DNA from: an uncultured Aquimarina sp.
GTDB taxonomy: Bacteria > Bacteroidota > Bacteroidia > Flavobacteriales > Flavobacteriaceae
Assembly: GCF_947496855.1 (NCBI RefSeq)
Contig: NZ_CANMED010000005.1
Coordinates: forward strand, 186,001-250,000
Reading direction: 5' to 3'
Length of the DNA stretch: 64,000 bases
The notes beneath the pieces were generated by a model. That model was not told the DNA's origin and ran no database searches. It saw nothing but the letters and a program-made list of their open reading frames with translations. The position numbers and the translations under genes were made by a program. Shown here piece by piece: positions 26,351-33,713 of this stretch; position 1 is the stretch's first letter; each line of letters begins with the position of its first letter.

Positions 26351-27193
26351 ATGGAACAGCCAGCATTAGGTATTAAAATATCTGAGTTAAGAAAATCGAA
26401 AGGACTTACCCAAGAAGAGTTAGTCCAACAATGTAATATTAGTGTTAGAACCATTCAAAGAATTGAAGCCGGTGAAGTAACGCCAAGAAGCTACACAATA
26501 AAAACAATTTTATCCGCACTGGATTACGATCTAGAAAAAATACAAACTGAAAAATCTAAAATAGCAAATGAATTTAAAAGGATATTTCTCTTAGAAATAG
26601 ATGATGAAAAAGAAGCTAGTTTTCTGACAAGACAATTAAACATTTCTTGGATTAGCGGTATTATCTATTTTCTGGTTGGTTTTGTAGAAGTTGTAGTCGA
26701 CTATTATAGACATCAGGAAGGTGAAATGGTCATACACGAACTTGCATATATTTTTCTAAAAATAATATTATTAATTTCTATTGTGCTTTTTACACGTGGC
26801 TTTGTTCTCACTGGAAAAATCTTCAAAAATTACTTGCTAAGAATAACTGCTTTTATGTTCATTTTTATCACCATCCTTTTTTATGGTTTTGATATCGTTT
26901 CCTTATATATCGGTAATTTTGATTATCATATCGTTATCGGTGCAGAGGCTATGACCTATGGAATCATAGGAATCTTATTTGGAATATCTGTTTTTAGGCT
27001 TAAGAATGCTTTAGGAGCCATTGCCACGGTAACAGGGGTTTTCGAAATTATTACCTATGCATTTATGACCACGATACTCTTGTCTATAGTTGGTTTGGTA
27101 TTGCTTACACCCACCGTTTTGTTAGAAATCATCCTCCTTTTTAAAGTCTGTGAGATGATTAAGGCCAAAGAAAAAACGCTAGCCGCAGAATAA
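26351..27193 (+). CDS. XRE-family HTH protein with membrane C-terminus
   Basis: From ATG 26351 the protein is 280 residues. An XRE/Cro helix-turn-helix fills residues about 6-62 (LRKSKGLTQEELVQQCNISVRTIQRIEAG). The remainder has about five to six hydrophobic segments, so this is a membrane-tethered or membrane-sensing regulator. The frame is open from 26243, with ATGs at 26282 and 26351. The later one is chosen because the N-terminal 36 residues are low-complexity Ser/Thr/Asn and related proteins as I recall them begin MEQPALG. It precedes a serine hydrolase and a DUF2268 protein on the same strand. Confidence 0.8.
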   Translation: MEQPALGIKISELRKSKGLTQEELVQQCNISVRTIQRIEAGEVTPRSYTIKTILSALDYDLEKIQTEKSKIANEFKRIFLLEIDDEKEASFLTRQLNISWISGIIYFLVGFVEVVVDYYRHQEGEMVIHELAYIFLKIILLISIVLFTRGFVLTGKIFKNYLLRITAFMFIFITILFYGFDIVSLYIGNFDYHIVIGAEAMTYGIIGILFGISVFRLKNALGAIATVTGVFEIITYAFMTTILLSIVGLVLLTPTVLLEIILLFKVCEMIKAKEKTLAAE

Positions 27194-27216
27194 TCCACCT
27201 CTTATTATTTCTAAAA

Positions 27217-27242
27217 TACCATTGAATCTGTATTCAATGGTA
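27217..27242 (+). promoter_or_regulatory. Perfect 26-bp palindrome, candidate operator
   Basis: TACCATTGAAT and ATTCAATGGTA form an 11-bp perfect inverted repeat around CTGT. No T-run follows, so termination is less likely than an operator or attenuator ahead of the serine hydrolase gene at 27275, possibly for the upstream XRE-type regulator. Confidence 0.45.
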
Positions 27243-27274
27243 GGAAACCTTACACCCAATTTTAAATAAAAACT

Positions 27275-28471
27275 ATGAAAAAATGTATTATAATTGCATC
27301 TGTATCTTTACCAATACTAATCATATGCTTCTTATTTTTTGAACCTATAATCATCTATACATCTGGCTGGAATACTTTTCCTAAGACTAGCAAATTACAG
27401 CCTATTAAACATCACAATGATGAAAATTTAAAAAAAGCTGATAGTATTTTAAATGAAATGTTTATTCGTCTTAAAGCACCAGGATTATCCGTCGCTGTCG
27501 GAATGAACGGAAACGTAATCTGGTCTAATGCTATTGGGTATGAGGATATCGAAAATGCTAAAGAACTACGTTTGGACACAAAATTTAGGATCGGAAGTAC
27601 ATCAAAAGCAGTAACCTCATTAGGAATCGGTGTGCTTCTTCAAAATGGTAAACTAAATATCAATTCTAAAGTCAAAGAATTTGTTCCCTATGCAAACGAA
27701 AAAATCTCTGAAATAACACTAAAACAGTTAGCATCACACACCTCAGGAATACGTAATTATGGTACTTGTTTTTGTTTTCCTATTTGGGAACATCTCAATA
27801 ACGATGAATATACCTCAGTTCAGGAAAGCGTAGAAATCTTCAGCGATTCGTCACTACTTTTCCCTTCTGGTACTGATTTTAGTTATAGCTCCTATAATTT
27901 CACATTGTTAAGCGCCATGATAGAAGGTGCTTCTGGTAAAAATTTTCTTAGTTTTATGAATACCTCTGTTTTTACTCCTTTGGGCCTGGATCATATAAAA
28001 GGAGAAACGGCTTCTTTATCATCAAAAGATATTTCGAAATTTTATGAAGTTGATGAAAACATGTATAAGGAAGTCTTTAAGGTCAATAACAGCAATAAAT
28101 GGGCGGGAGGCGGATTTATTGCTACTCCAACAGATCTTGTAACACTTGGCAATGCTTTTCTAAATTATGAACTCTTAGATAAAGAAACCACAAAAATTCT
28201 TATACAACCGGTTCCATTAGATAATGGTCAGATAAATAAACAACAGTATGCGATTGGATGGCGTAATAGCTTTACCGAAACCATGTTTGGCAATAACCAC
28301 AAAGTACAAATACTACATCACGCAGGAACTGCTGCAGGATCTACCTCTGTCTTTATTTTGTTTCCTGAATATAATCTCTCGATATCCATATTAATGAACC
28401 GTAGCGGCACTACATCCGTTTTATTTGCCTACGCATACGAATTAGCAAAAACATTTATACTTAAAAACTAA
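27275..28471 (+). CDS. Serine hydrolase, class C beta-lactamase/PBP4-like
   Basis: The 398-residue protein has an N-terminal signal or anchor helix and the beta-lactamase-related fold. The SxxK motif is STSK (Ser108-Lys111). The second motif is YSS (Tyr204) in place of YxN. The HAG triad (HHAGTAAGS) replaces KTG. This pattern fits esterases, D-aminopeptidases and peptide hydrolases more than true beta-lactamases. It is 81 nt downstream of the XRE gene, just past a palindrome, and 3 nt upstream of a DUF2268 gene, forming a small operon. Confidence 0.88.
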   Translation: MKKCIIIASVSLPILIICFLFFEPIIIYTSGWNTFPKTSKLQPIKHHNDENLKKADSILNEMFIRLKAPGLSVAVGMNGNVIWSNAIGYEDIENAKELRLDTKFRIGSTSKAVTSLGIGVLLQNGKLNINSKVKEFVPYANEKISEITLKQLASHTSGIRNYGTCFCFPIWEHLNNDEYTSVQESVEIFSDSSLLFPSGTDFSYSSYNFTLLSAMIEGASGKNFLSFMNTSVFTPLGLDHIKGETASLSSKDISKFYEVDENMYKEVFKVNNSNKWAGGGFIATPTDLVTLGNAFLNYELLDKETTKILIQPVPLDNGQINKQQYAIGWRNSFTETMFGNNHKVQILHHAGTAAGSTSVFILFPEYNLSISILMNRSGTTSVLFAYAYELAKTFILKN

Positions 28472-28474
28472 CAT

Positions 28475-29380
28475 ATGAAAAATTATAGTATCTCTACCTG
28501 CATCGCTGTACTGATGTTTTCATCAGTAATTGCTCAAGAAAAAACCCATAAAGTCCTTTTTATGGAGGAATATTATACAGAATATATCACTGTCGCTAAG
28601 AAAAATAATGAAAACCTAAAAGATGTATATCTGGAAAAAGTGAGATTTCCTATTTTTAATAAATTCTTTATGAAGAGTGAATACGCTCCTTTTGTATACG
28701 AAGATCTGGCCAAACCATCATTAGATATTCCTTATCTAAAAAAAACCCTCAAAGGCATTACAAATCATCAAAAAAAGATCGAAAAAATAATTCTAGAAGC
28801 ACTTCAACAATCAAATACACTACTTAAAAATGAGGGCATCACTGTATATGTCTTACCTCCTAGTTCTGAATTACGAACGATGACAGAAACTATGCATGGC
28901 GTTTTTGGATTTACAGCAGGAAGCAAACAAGTGCTAATCAATATTGACACCGCTATTAATGGTTGGAAAGAGGCACTTTCGTATTCCGTAGCTCATGAGT
29001 TTAACCACACGTATTGGACAAAACAAAATTTAGCTTCAGTAACAAAGTGGACGCTGTTAGATTATTTAGTTTTTGAAGGAAGAGGAGATTATTTTGCTAA
29101 GCTCTTGTATCCGAAAGCTGAAACGAAATGGACAGAAGCATTAGGCAAAGAGAAAAAGCAAGAACTATGGGCAACTATACAACCTCATCTAGAAAATCAA
29201 GATTTTAGTTTTCAGGCAGAAGTAATGTTTGGTTCAGACAAATTTCCTACTTGGGGAGGGTATAGTTTGGGGTATGATATTGTACAAAGTGGATTATCTA
29301 AAGACACATCCATAAAACCAGAAATATGGATCAATCTTAGTGCAGAAAAAATATTGGAATCCAGTACATATGCTAAATAG
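28475..29380 (+). CDS. Secreted DUF2268-like putative zinc protease
   Basis: The 301-residue protein has a signal peptide (cleavage near SSVIAQ) and an HEXXH zinc-binding motif (AHEFNHTYW) around residue 175. A downstream Glu-rich block (LVFEGRGDYFA) fits DUF2268, the YjaZ-like predicted Zn-dependent protease family. It is expected to be periplasmic or secreted. It lies 3 nt after the serine hydrolase, so both are cotranscribed, and is followed by a bidirectional terminator shared with the convergent small-peptide gene. Confidence 0.78.
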   Translation: MKNYSISTCIAVLMFSSVIAQEKTHKVLFMEEYYTEYITVAKKNNENLKDVYLEKVRFPIFNKFFMKSEYAPFVYEDLAKPSLDIPYLKKTLKGITNHQKKIEKIILEALQQSNTLLKNEGITVYVLPPSSELRTMTETMHGVFGFTAGSKQVLINIDTAINGWKEALSYSVAHEFNHTYWTKQNLASVTKWTLLDYLVFEGRGDYFAKLLYPKAETKWTEALGKEKKQELWATIQPHLENQDFSFQAEVMFGSDKFPTWGGYSLGYDIVQSGLSKDTSIKPEIWINLSAEKILESSTYAK

Positions 29381-29391
29381 CAAAAAAAAAA

Positions 29392-29413
29392 ATCGGAATC
29401 TTAGGATTCCGAT
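29392..29413. terminator. Bidirectional intrinsic terminator
   Basis: ATCGGAATC and GATTCCGAT form a perfect 9-bp stem around TTAG, preceded by a run of A and followed by CTTTTT. It can end both the plus-strand serine hydrolase operon and the minus-strand peptide operon. Confidence 0.85.
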
Positions 29414-29453
29414 CTTTTTATCATTTTAATTATTCTAAAAAATCCGTCAGGAA

Positions 29454-29624
29454 TTAAAATGGTCCACCAACTGGTCTACATAAGCATCCAGCACAGATAA
29501 ATGGATGATCACAATCACTATCTGAGTGACATTCAGAGTTTAAACCTCCCCCTCCATTAACAGATTGTTGTTGTTTTTTGTTTAATTCTTTTACTCCTTG
29601 TTGAGTTAAAATTGATTTTAACAT
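29454..29624 (-). CDS. Small double-glycine-leader peptide precursor 1
   Basis: This is a 56-codon gene. The N-terminal part MLKSILTQQGVKELNKKQQQ is a classic Bacteroidota natural-product/bacteriocin leader, ending SVNGGGG. The core of about 30 residues holds five cysteines and is rich in Ser, Asp and His, ending CRPVGGPF. Cleavage after the Gly-Gly would release a Cys-rich peptide. Processing peptidase and export genes are not seen in the window. The gene follows the NHL lipoprotein gene on the same strand (88 nt) and is closed by a terminator, so it probably belongs to the regulator-NHL-peptide module. Confidence 0.8.
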   Translation of the reverse strand: MLKSILTQQGVKELNKKQQQSVNGGGGLNSECHSDSDCDHPFICAGCLCRPVGGPF

Positions 29625-29712
29625 AATAATTTGATTTTAAGATTAATTTGCATTGTGAGAGTAAGTTACAAAATAAAATAGAAAAATTCCCCTAATTTAT
29701 TGATGATCTAAA

Positions 29713-30627
29713 TTAATACTCGATACTATTTTCAATAATTCTTAAGTTTTTAGTCCCTGCATCCGACACATATAAAACTTTACCATTTGGACTTGCTAAT
29801 ATTCCATTTGGAAAATTAAACGTAGCTTCAGAAACGTCTCCATCATCGTTACCCAAAATACTTCCTGCGAATACCTCAACTTCATTTTCTTTATTAAGAT
29901 TGATTTTATAAATCTTATGCTCTCCAAGCTGAGTAGCAAAAAGAAAACCTTTCGCATATGTCAAAAATCCTAAGAAATTAGCATTTGGTGCTCCAGCAGG
30001 GAGTTCAGCAATAAAAGTCAGGTTTCCATCTTTGTATTTATAAATTTTTCTGTCGTTAAAATTTCCTATATATATATTCCCCCTTCTATCAAAAGCAATT
30101 CCGGCAGGTCCATTAATGGGTGTTCCTTCATGTAGTTTAGTAATAGTATTGTCTTCTGATAGTATATTAATCGTATTGGTATTGTATTCTACAAATAACA
30201 TATCATTAGTTCCTGGAATTCGTTTTATACCTGCTGGAGATACTGCCGGAATACTATCCAATTGTGTACCATCATCTGAATACTTAAAAATAGCGTTCCC
30301 AAAATTATCACAAACATAAACTTCGCTATTCTTATTAATTCCGATTCCGTTCGGAGAGACTAAACCACTTGCAAACACTGTTACTTCTTTTGATGGACTC
30401 ACTTTGTAAACTGTGTTTCCATAAAAATCTGACCCATACAAATTTCCTTTGCGATCTAGAGCCAACCCATCAGAAATTGAACTATCAGCTACTGTCTCTA
30501 CAGTAGTTTTTATATTGGGCACCTCTCCAGGTTTACAGGAAATAAGAAATAAAATAAGAACCGGTACCGTGATTAAAGTATATCTCAATTCATTGACTGT
30601 GAAAAAATAATTGACTGTTCGTTTCAT
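29713..30627 (-). CDS. NHL-repeat beta-propeller lipoprotein 1
   Basis: From ATG 30627 the protein is 304 residues. A lipoprotein signal is present (LILFLISC; Cys near residue 31). The mature part contains NHL/SMP-30-like propeller repeats: GLALDRKGNLYGSDF, GIGINKNSEVYVCDN, GIAFDRRGNIYIGNF, GILASPNGKVLYVSDA. This suggests a surface or periplasmic binding protein. A longer frame starts at 30654, but its first residues do not resemble a signal peptide, so the later start is chosen. It is paralogous to the protein at 32566-33489, and each follows an AraC-type regulator gene and precedes a peptide locus. Confidence 0.85.
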   Translation of the reverse strand: MKRTVNYFFTVNELRYTLITVPVLILFLISCKPGEVPNIKTTVETVADSSISDGLALDRKGNLYGSDFYGNTVYKVSPSKEVTVFASGLVSPNGIGINKNSEVYVCDNFGNAIFKYSDDGTQLDSIPAVSPAGIKRIPGTNDMLFVEYNTNTINILSEDNTITKLHEGTPINGPAGIAFDRRGNIYIGNFNDRKIYKYKDGNLTFIAELPAGAPNANFLGFLTYAKGFLFATQLGEHKIYKINLNKENEVEVFAGSILGNDDGDVSEATFNFPNGILASPNGKVLYVSDAGTKNLRIIENSIEY

Positions 30628-30651
30628 TTGATTTAATTTTAAAGTTATCTT

Positions 30652-30694
30652 CAAAATTGAATCAAAAGCGTTTAATAATCGACCGTGTGTATCC
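30652..30694 (-). promoter_or_regulatory. Promoter region of NHL gene 1 with CGGTCG element
   Basis: On the minus strand CAATTTTG (30652-30659, 7 of 8 matching TAnnTTTG) has CGGTCG (30680-30685) 20 nt upstream. The same spacing is found for both AraC-type regulator genes (31826 and 36746). The upstream TGTGCCCAA half seen at those promoters is not well conserved here. Confidence 0.45.
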
Positions 30695-30707
30695 TCTAAA
30701 ACGTTTT

Positions 30708-31826
30708 TTAGGAAATTTTTAATCTTTTGATATAATTACTTGGGGTATCATTCTTAATCATTTTGAAAGCTTTGTTAAAAGTTGATTTCGAATTAAACCC
30801 TGAATCTAATGACAAGGCTAAAATAGTATGGCTAAAATGTTCTCCCTTTTGAATTTTAGAAATAAACTCTTGGACTCTATACTTATTTATATAATCATAA
30901 AAACTACACTTATGTATATTATTAAGTAGCCAGGATACATTATTAGTAGAAGTGTCTAATTCTTTAGAAAGATCTTTTAATGTAAGTTCATTATTAAGGT
31001 ATATTTTTTTATGAACCATAAGGTCTTCCAATTCTTTCTTTAATGTTTCTAATTCTTCTCCATCCAATCGTTCTTTCTGAACTTTCTTTTTCTTCACAAT
31101 TGGCATTCTAAAAATTTCCGGTTGTTTCAAACTAAAAAAGCCTACAATGTAAATAAATATTGGTATTGAAATCCAAATTAAATTGTAACTAATAAAATAT
31201 AATTCTCGCAGTCGCATAAAATAATTAGCATAACTTATAATCCATAGAACTAAGAACACCGAAACTCCCAACAAAAAAATCGATAGAAAGGTTTGTACTT
31301 TCGGCGAATATGATAGATTATTTTTCTCTTCTTTCTTATAAACTCTAATTAATTGATATGACAAGAAAACATATAAAATATTGGATAACAAGCCAATAGT
31401 CTCTACTATAAAATAGATTAGATTAAAATTCCCTTTATCAATCATGTTTTTTATATCCTCAGAGGAATAAATCAATGTCCAACTGAAAAAAACTACATGG
31501 AAAATAGCTGGAATAAAATGATACCAAGGAATCTTATAATCAGGAGATTCATAAAAGGTCTGTCTTCTTATGTAAGTATATAATAGAGGTCCAAAAACAA
31601 AAATTAATGTATCAACAAAAGCTGCTACTCTAAAAAAAAATGTTCCGGTAAATCTTGGATAAAAGATTCTGCCAACAAGCATCAAAGAGGCTATTAGTAA
31701 TATAAAAGATAATACTCTATTAGCTGGTTTATTTTTGTTATGTACTAAAGAAAGTGTAATTGCCAAAAAAACACCTTGACTAATTCCCAAAAACAATACC
31801 AGATCTACTATTCCAAAAGAGTTCAT
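30708..31826 (-). CDS. Membrane-bound AraC-family regulator 1
   Basis: The 372-residue protein starts with about seven hydrophobic helices (residues 1-235). A linker (KKKKVQKERL) and a C-terminal AraC/XylS helix-turn-helix domain follow (about 275-372, with LTLKDLSKELDTSTNNVSWLL and DSGFNSKSTFNKAFKMI). It should sense a signal at the inner membrane and act on nearby promoters. It is strongly similar to the regulator at 35622-36746 over its full length (both begin MNSFGI). Its own promoter carries a CGACCGATTGGGTACA element, so autoregulation is inferred. It sits upstream of the NHL and peptide genes on the same strand. Confidence 0.9.
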   Translation of the reverse strand: MNSFGIVDLVLFLGISQGVFLAITLSLVHNKNKPANRVLSFILLIASLMLVGRIFYPRFTGTFFFRVAAFVDTLIFVFGPLLYTYIRRQTFYESPDYKIPWYHFIPAIFHVVFFSWTLIYSSEDIKNMIDKGNFNLIYFIVETIGLLSNILYVFLSYQLIRVYKKEEKNNLSYSPKVQTFLSIFLLGVSVFLVLWIISYANYFMRLRELYFISYNLIWISIPIFIYIVGFFSLKQPEIFRMPIVKKKKVQKERLDGEELETLKKELEDLMVHKKIYLNNELTLKDLSKELDTSTNNVSWLLNNIHKCSFYDYINKYRVQEFISKIQKGEHFSHTILALSLDSGFNSKSTFNKAFKMIKNDTPSNYIKRLKIS

Positions 31827-31851
31827 ATATATATGGGTGAAAGTTATATTT

Positions 31852-31900
31852 CAAATCTAAGTAAATTTAGAAAAATCAGCGACCGATTGGGTACACAGAT
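31852..31900 (-). promoter_or_regulatory. Promoter of AraC-type regulator 1 with conserved element
   Basis: On the minus strand TAGATTTG (31852-31859) is a perfect -7 box. Exactly 20 nt upstream lies a site that reads CGACCGATTGGGTACA on the plus strand (31880-31895). The gene at 36746 has the same TAGATTTG box and the same site at the same spacing. Confidence 0.65.
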
Positions 31901-31959
31901 ACTTCTTACCATAAAAAATATTATACTAAAAAAGTTACAATTGTTCTTAATTTAATAAT

Positions 31960-32030
31960 TAATAATTTAGTTTTAAGATTAATTTACATACCGCAATAGG
32001 ATATAAACAAAAGAAGAAAATTCCCTTTTT
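31960..32030 (-). other. Decayed copy of a peptide-gene upstream region
   Basis: Positions 31960-31989 match the 5' flank of the peptide gene 1 (29624-29653) at 27 of 30 positions, and both are followed by a shared GAAAATTCCC-type stretch about 25 nt on. No peptide coding sequence follows here; the next bases are AT-rich with only loose similarity. I read it as a relic of a lost peptide gene. Confidence 0.5.
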
Positions 32031-32050
32031 TTTAGAGAATTTTCTATAAA

Positions 32051-32088
32051 AACCTGAAGAATAATGAACTATTCTTATTCTTCAGGTT
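32051..32088 (-). terminator. Intrinsic terminator of peptide gene 2
   Basis: A perfect 14-bp stem AACCTGAAGAATAA / TTATTCTTCAGGTT with a 10-nt loop is followed on the minus strand by TTT. It lies 10 nt after the peptide stop codon. Confidence 0.85.
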
Positions 32089-32097
32089 TTGTTTCAT

Positions 32098-32325
32098 TTA
32101 TGATGCTCCTGCCATAGAAGGTGCTTCATTACATTGAGCTCCTTGTCCATTGCAGATTCCGCCCATCATTTGTAATGCCTCACCAATTGTGGCACCCTCA
32201 ATATAGGTAGGCATTCCTCCTCCACTAAACCCGCAGGTACATCTAATTGTACCTCCAGTAATCACTTTTTGTTTACTCTTTGTTAATACTTCAATGCCTT
32301 CTAATTTTAAAATGTTTTGTAACAT
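32098..32325 (-). CDS. Small double-glycine-leader peptide precursor 2
   Basis: The 75-codon gene has a leader of the same type as peptide 1: MLQNILKLEGIEVLTKSKQK then VITGG. The core of about 50 residues contains four cysteines (CTC pair, later two single Cys) and is rich in Gly, Met and small residues. Cleavage after GG is expected from the family. It is preceded by the conserved leader element B and followed by its own terminator, so it is a free-standing unit rather than part of the NHL operon. No maturation or export gene is adjacent. Confidence 0.8.
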   Translation of the reverse strand: MLQNILKLEGIEVLTKSKQKVITGGTIRCTCGFSGGGMPTYIEGATIGEALQMMGGICNGQGAQCNEAPSMAGAS

Positions 32326-32347
32326 AATTTTTGATTTTAAAAATGAT

Positions 32348-32444
32348 TAATTCCCGAACATTTTATAGACAGTCAGGATTTTGTCTACTCTTCGCGAATG
32401 AGGTTTGTTACTTAAAAGTTCCTAATACTATTTTTTGTTACCCA
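32348..32444 (-). promoter_or_regulatory. Conserved 97-nt leader element, copy B
   Basis: This is the partner of copy A (26011-26107): same length, no gaps, 78 of 97 identical, with an invariant core CTCTTCGCGAATGAGG. The stem CCTGA/TCGGG is kept through a G-T wobble only when read on the minus strand, which is the direction of the gene. The element starts directly after the terminator of the NHL 2 operon and ends 22 nt before the peptide ATG. Confidence 0.75.
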
Positions 32445-32450
32445 TAAATA

Positions 32451-32486
32451 AAAAAAGATCGAGACCTGAAGATTTCGATCTTTTTT
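32451..32486 (-). terminator. Intrinsic terminator after NHL gene 2
   Basis: AAAAAAGATCGA and TCGATCTTTTTT form a stem with a 12-nt loop, flanked by A and T runs. It ends the NHL 2 transcript ahead of the leader element B. Confidence 0.75.
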
Positions 32487-32509
32487 AATATTCGAATTAG
32501 CCTTACATT

Positions 32510-32541
32510 AATTAAACAGGTTCACCAATTAGTCTACAGAA
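32510..32541 (-). pseudogene. 3' remnant of a peptide precursor gene
   Basis: This 32-nt stretch matches the 3' end of peptide gene 1 (29452-29483) at 26 of 32 positions. In frame it reads CRLIGEPV-stop against CRPVGGPF-stop. An in-frame stop lies just upstream, and the rest of the gene is absent. It sits directly after NHL gene 2 and before a terminator, exactly where the peptide gene stands in module 1. Confidence 0.6.
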
Positions 32542-32565
32542 ACTCCTTTACCTTGTAATACAGTA

Positions 32566-33489
32566 TTAATAAGGTTTTAAATCAATTTTACGTAGTCCTC
32601 CGACTCCCGTATATTCTGAAATATATAATGTTTTTGTTCTTTTATTTGCTGCTATACCATTAGGATTACTAAAAGATGCTTCTAGTAATAGTCCATCTAC
32701 TTGCGCAGCTTCTCCATTACCTGCAATTATTTCAATTTCTCCATCCATGGTTACTTTGTAAACGTAATTCACAGCAATTCCAGTAGCAAAAATAACGTCG
32801 TTAATTACGGTGATATAACCGATACCAAAATTCTGAATAACGATATCAGGAATATTCGCTATTAGTGAAATTTCACCATTTTTATCGATTGAATAGATGT
32901 CGGCTGTATAAAAATTTGCCACGATTACATTTCCTTTACTGTCTAAATCAATTCCAACTCCTCCTAATAACCTTGGATCGTTCGCATATTCTATCACTTC
33001 ACCTGTAGCAGAAATTTTATGTACGGTTGGTGCAGTATAATTAGAAATATAAAGATTGTCCTGTCTATCAATTGTCATACTACTAGGCCAACCATCAATT
33101 GTAGTAATCACTTCTCTTTCTCCTGTAGGTGTAATTTTTAGAACCTGGCCATTAATCGTATTATTTGCATTGTTTACAAATAAATTTCCTTTAGAGTCTT
33201 TTGCTGTACCCATTGGACCAGATAAACCTTGTATTGTGTCTAAGATTCTTCCTGTAGCATCTAACTTAAAAACTCGAGTTCCACTGCCGCCAGTATCAAC
33301 GAATCTGCCGTACTCTGAAACGTATACATCTCCATTTCTGTCAACAGATACAGCCCCATTCGCTGCAAAATTGCTGACAATTGTTTCTACTTCTAATTTA
33401 GGATCAATACCATCTCCATAACAAGAAATTAGCGCTATTAGCACACTGCATAAGGAAATCCATTTGAATGTTCTTTTAAAATGTTTCAT
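32566..33489 (-). CDS. NHL-repeat beta-propeller lipoprotein 2
   Basis: The 307-residue protein has a lipoprotein signal (VLIALISC, Cys near 23) and at least five NHL-type repeats: AVSVDRNGDVYVSEY, GTAKDSKGNLFVNN, SMTIDRQDNLYISN, GIDLDSKGNVIVAN, GIAANKRTKTLYISEY. It is a paralogue of the lipoprotein at 29713-30627. Its promoter region carries two direct TTTGGGCACA sites spaced 21 nt. A surface ligand-binding role is likely, but the ligand is unknown. It is followed by a peptide-gene remnant and a terminator. Confidence 0.87.
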   Translation of the reverse strand: MKHFKRTFKWISLCSVLIALISCYGDGIDPKLEVETIVSNFAANGAVSVDRNGDVYVSEYGRFVDTGGSGTRVFKLDATGRILDTIQGLSGPMGTAKDSKGNLFVNNANNTINGQVLKITPTGEREVITTIDGWPSSMTIDRQDNLYISNYTAPTVHKISATGEVIEYANDPRLLGGVGIDLDSKGNVIVANFYTADIYSIDKNGEISLIANIPDIVIQNFGIGYITVINDVIFATGIAVNYVYKVTMDGEIEIIAGNGEAAQVDGLLLEASFSNPNGIAANKRTKTLYISEYTGVGGLRKIDLKPY

Positions 33490-33511
33490 AATAATGATTT
33501 TAAAGTTTCTC

Positions 33512-33577
33512 CAATATTAATTCCTAATCATATTATAAATCAACGCTTTGGGCACACTAGGAGGTGTTTTGGGCACA
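33512..33577 (-). promoter_or_regulatory. Promoter of NHL gene 2 with tandem GGGCACA sites
   Basis: On the minus strand TAATATTG (33512-33519, 7 of 8 to TAnnTTTG) has a TTG 21 nt upstream (33541-33543). On the plus strand TTTGGGCACA occurs at 33547-33556 and again at 33568-33577, 21 nt apart (two helical turns), as expected for a dimeric or tandem AraC-type site. The regulator promoters carry the same GGGYACA core at the same distance from the -7 box. Confidence 0.6.
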
Positions 33578-33713
33578 TTAAGACCTAGCTTTTCTCATTT
33601 TTTATCTATTCCCATAATTTGTAGACACATAGGAAGTAAAATCATCTAGTAGAAATATTTATCTTTAAAACCAAAATCTCAAATTTATATGTATATACTA
33701 TTTTTGAAGTTCA

